DNA of 31,455 bases, from the IMG/VR virus record IMGVR_UViG_3300030333_005378, positions 9,724-41,178 of that record, one strand, 5' to 3'. This stretch comes from a virus. A program made the translations under genes and the position numbers. Position 1 is the stretch's first letter; each line of letters opens with the position of its first letter. Positions 31,051-31,455 of the stretch are shown here, one piece after another. The notes under the pieces were generated by a model that was given only the letters and a program-made list of their open reading frames with translations, did not search any database and was not told where the DNA came from.

Positions 31051-31261
31051 TTTCTTCACCTTCTATTCTATCAATCAAATTAAATAATTGTTGTTCATAT
31101 ACTCTTCTTGTATATTTCTTTCCACTTTTCGTGTGAAATACTATTTGATATAACTTTTCATCACTGTATTCCACTTTTTCTTCTGATACATCTGACCATT
31201 CAACTGCTTCTACTTCAGCCGGTTTAATAGCCAAACGATTTACTTTCAAAATTTTTGGCAT
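31037..31261 (-). CDS. small protein, first gene of the replication operon
   Basis: This is a 74-aa protein with ATG 31261 preceded by GAGGTGATTTT, the strongest ribosome-binding site of the operon. It begins MPKILKVNRLAIKPAEVEAV, has an acidic linker, then a β-hairpin (LYQIVFHTKSGKKYTRRVY) and a helix ending EGEENELE. It overlaps the RadA-like gene by 14 bases. The small strand-turn-strand with basic residues could bind nucleic acid. No family is recognised. Confidence 0.65.
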   Translation of the reverse strand: MPKILKVNRLAIKPAEVEAVEWSDVSEEKVEYSDEKLYQIVFHTKSGKKYTRRVYEQQLFNLIDRIEGEENELE

Positions 31262-31272
31262 AAAATCACCTC

Positions 31273-31359
31273 TTTAGTGGGAACGGGTTCATGCTAATAT
31301 GAAAAACACTATCCGCAAGACGGAGATATTTTCCCGTTATTACTGCGTAAACCACTAAA
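31273..31359 (-). promoter_or_regulatory. nested inverted-repeat leader upstream of the replication operon
   Basis: Three nested pairs are seen: TTTAGTGG (31273-31280) with CCACTAAA (31352-31359), 8 bp; AACGGG (31282-31287) with CCCGTT (31333-31338), 6 bp; TCCG (31312-31315) with CGGA (31321-31324) around CAAGA. The last base of the outer stem is next to the GAGGTGA site of the first gene. A TATA-like AT-rich stretch lies near 31293-31304. It could be a folded RNA leader, an operator or an origin element. Confidence 0.45.
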
Positions 31360-31370
31360 ATTGTATTTAC

Positions 31371-31454
31371 TCAAAACCATCCTGTGTCTGTTTCACCAGA
31401 ATCTGTTGCTGAAGAAGGATTTCCTCGCTTATTCAAAACAACCAGACCGCAAAC
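31371..31454 (-). CDS. 3' end of an unidentified gene upstream of the replication operon (partial)
   Basis: On the - strand an open frame enters from the right edge and ends TGA at 31373-31371. The 27 visible residues read VCGLVVLNKRGN and end in a Ser/Thr/Asp-rich tail, TDSGETDTGWF. Another frame closes within nine codons, so this one is the best candidate. It would be the gene before the operon, about 110 bases upstream of its first start. Too little is present to name it, and the gene itself is only probable. Confidence 0.4.
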   Translation of the reverse strand, partial: VCGLVVLNKRGNPSSATDSGETDTGWF

Positions 31455-31455
31455 A

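Overview
This window is part of the genome of a tailed double-stranded DNA virus (head-tail virus, class Caudoviricetes) that infects an archaeon, most likely a marine one. Two blocks face each other. Positions 1-20539 on the + strand carry a head-completion, tail and tail-fibre module. Positions 20763-31454 on the - strand carry a DNA-replication module. The replication proteins are of archaeal/eukaryotic type: family B DNA polymerase, PCNA-like clamp, archaeo-eukaryotic primase, ERCC4/XPF nuclease, Cas4-like nuclease, RecA/RadA-like ATPase, and an MCM-like AAA+ helicase. This combination with a siphovirus-like tail recalls the magroviruses of Marine Group II Euryarchaeota (Poseidoniales). 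The sequence alone cannot exclude another marine archaeal host such as Nitrososphaeria. The DNA is AT-rich (roughly one third G+C by eye), and most genes have a strong GGAGG or GGTGA(T) ribosome-binding site.

Left module, in order: the end of an unidentified protein; a Gly/Gln-rich protein; an unidentified 497-aa protein; a head-tail adaptor; a small coiled-coil protein; a probable tail terminator; the major tail protein; a 44-aa lysine-rich peptide with a TTG start; a tail assembly chaperone with a -1 frameshift site; the tape measure; two distal-tail proteins, one LamG-like; a 2618-aa tail hub/tip protein; a small fibre-associated protein; and a tail fibre. No sheath gene is visible, so the tail is probably long and non-contractile.

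Between the converging modules lies a 223-base gap. It is GC-rich compared with its flanks and can form several hairpins. The end of the - strand operon has a hairpin followed by a T-tract.

Right module, read in the direction of transcription from 31261 down to 20763: a small protein, RadA-like ATPase, PCNA, a tiny zinc-ribbon peptide with no normal start codon, a small helical protein, the N-terminal part of PolB, an 83-aa winged-helix protein, the C-terminal part of PolB, Cas4-like nuclease, a small protein, primase, ERCC4 nuclease, helicase, a small DUF4177-like protein, a DEDD exonuclease, a single-pass membrane peptide and a zinc-ribbon protein. Almost all neighbours overlap as ATGA or TAATG or lie a few bases apart, so this is one translationally coupled operon. 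The products could form a near-complete viral replisome.

The points that most deserve attention are: apparent total absence of GATC, AGCT and GTAC, with codon choices that dodge them; a polymerase split immediately before catalytic motif C, with another gene in the break and several altered catalytic motif residues; a zinc ribbon that can only be made from an ATT start or by reading through the PCNA stop codon; a canonical A_AAA_AAC frameshift site; the structured intergenic region; and a nested inverted-repeat leader in front of the replication operon.
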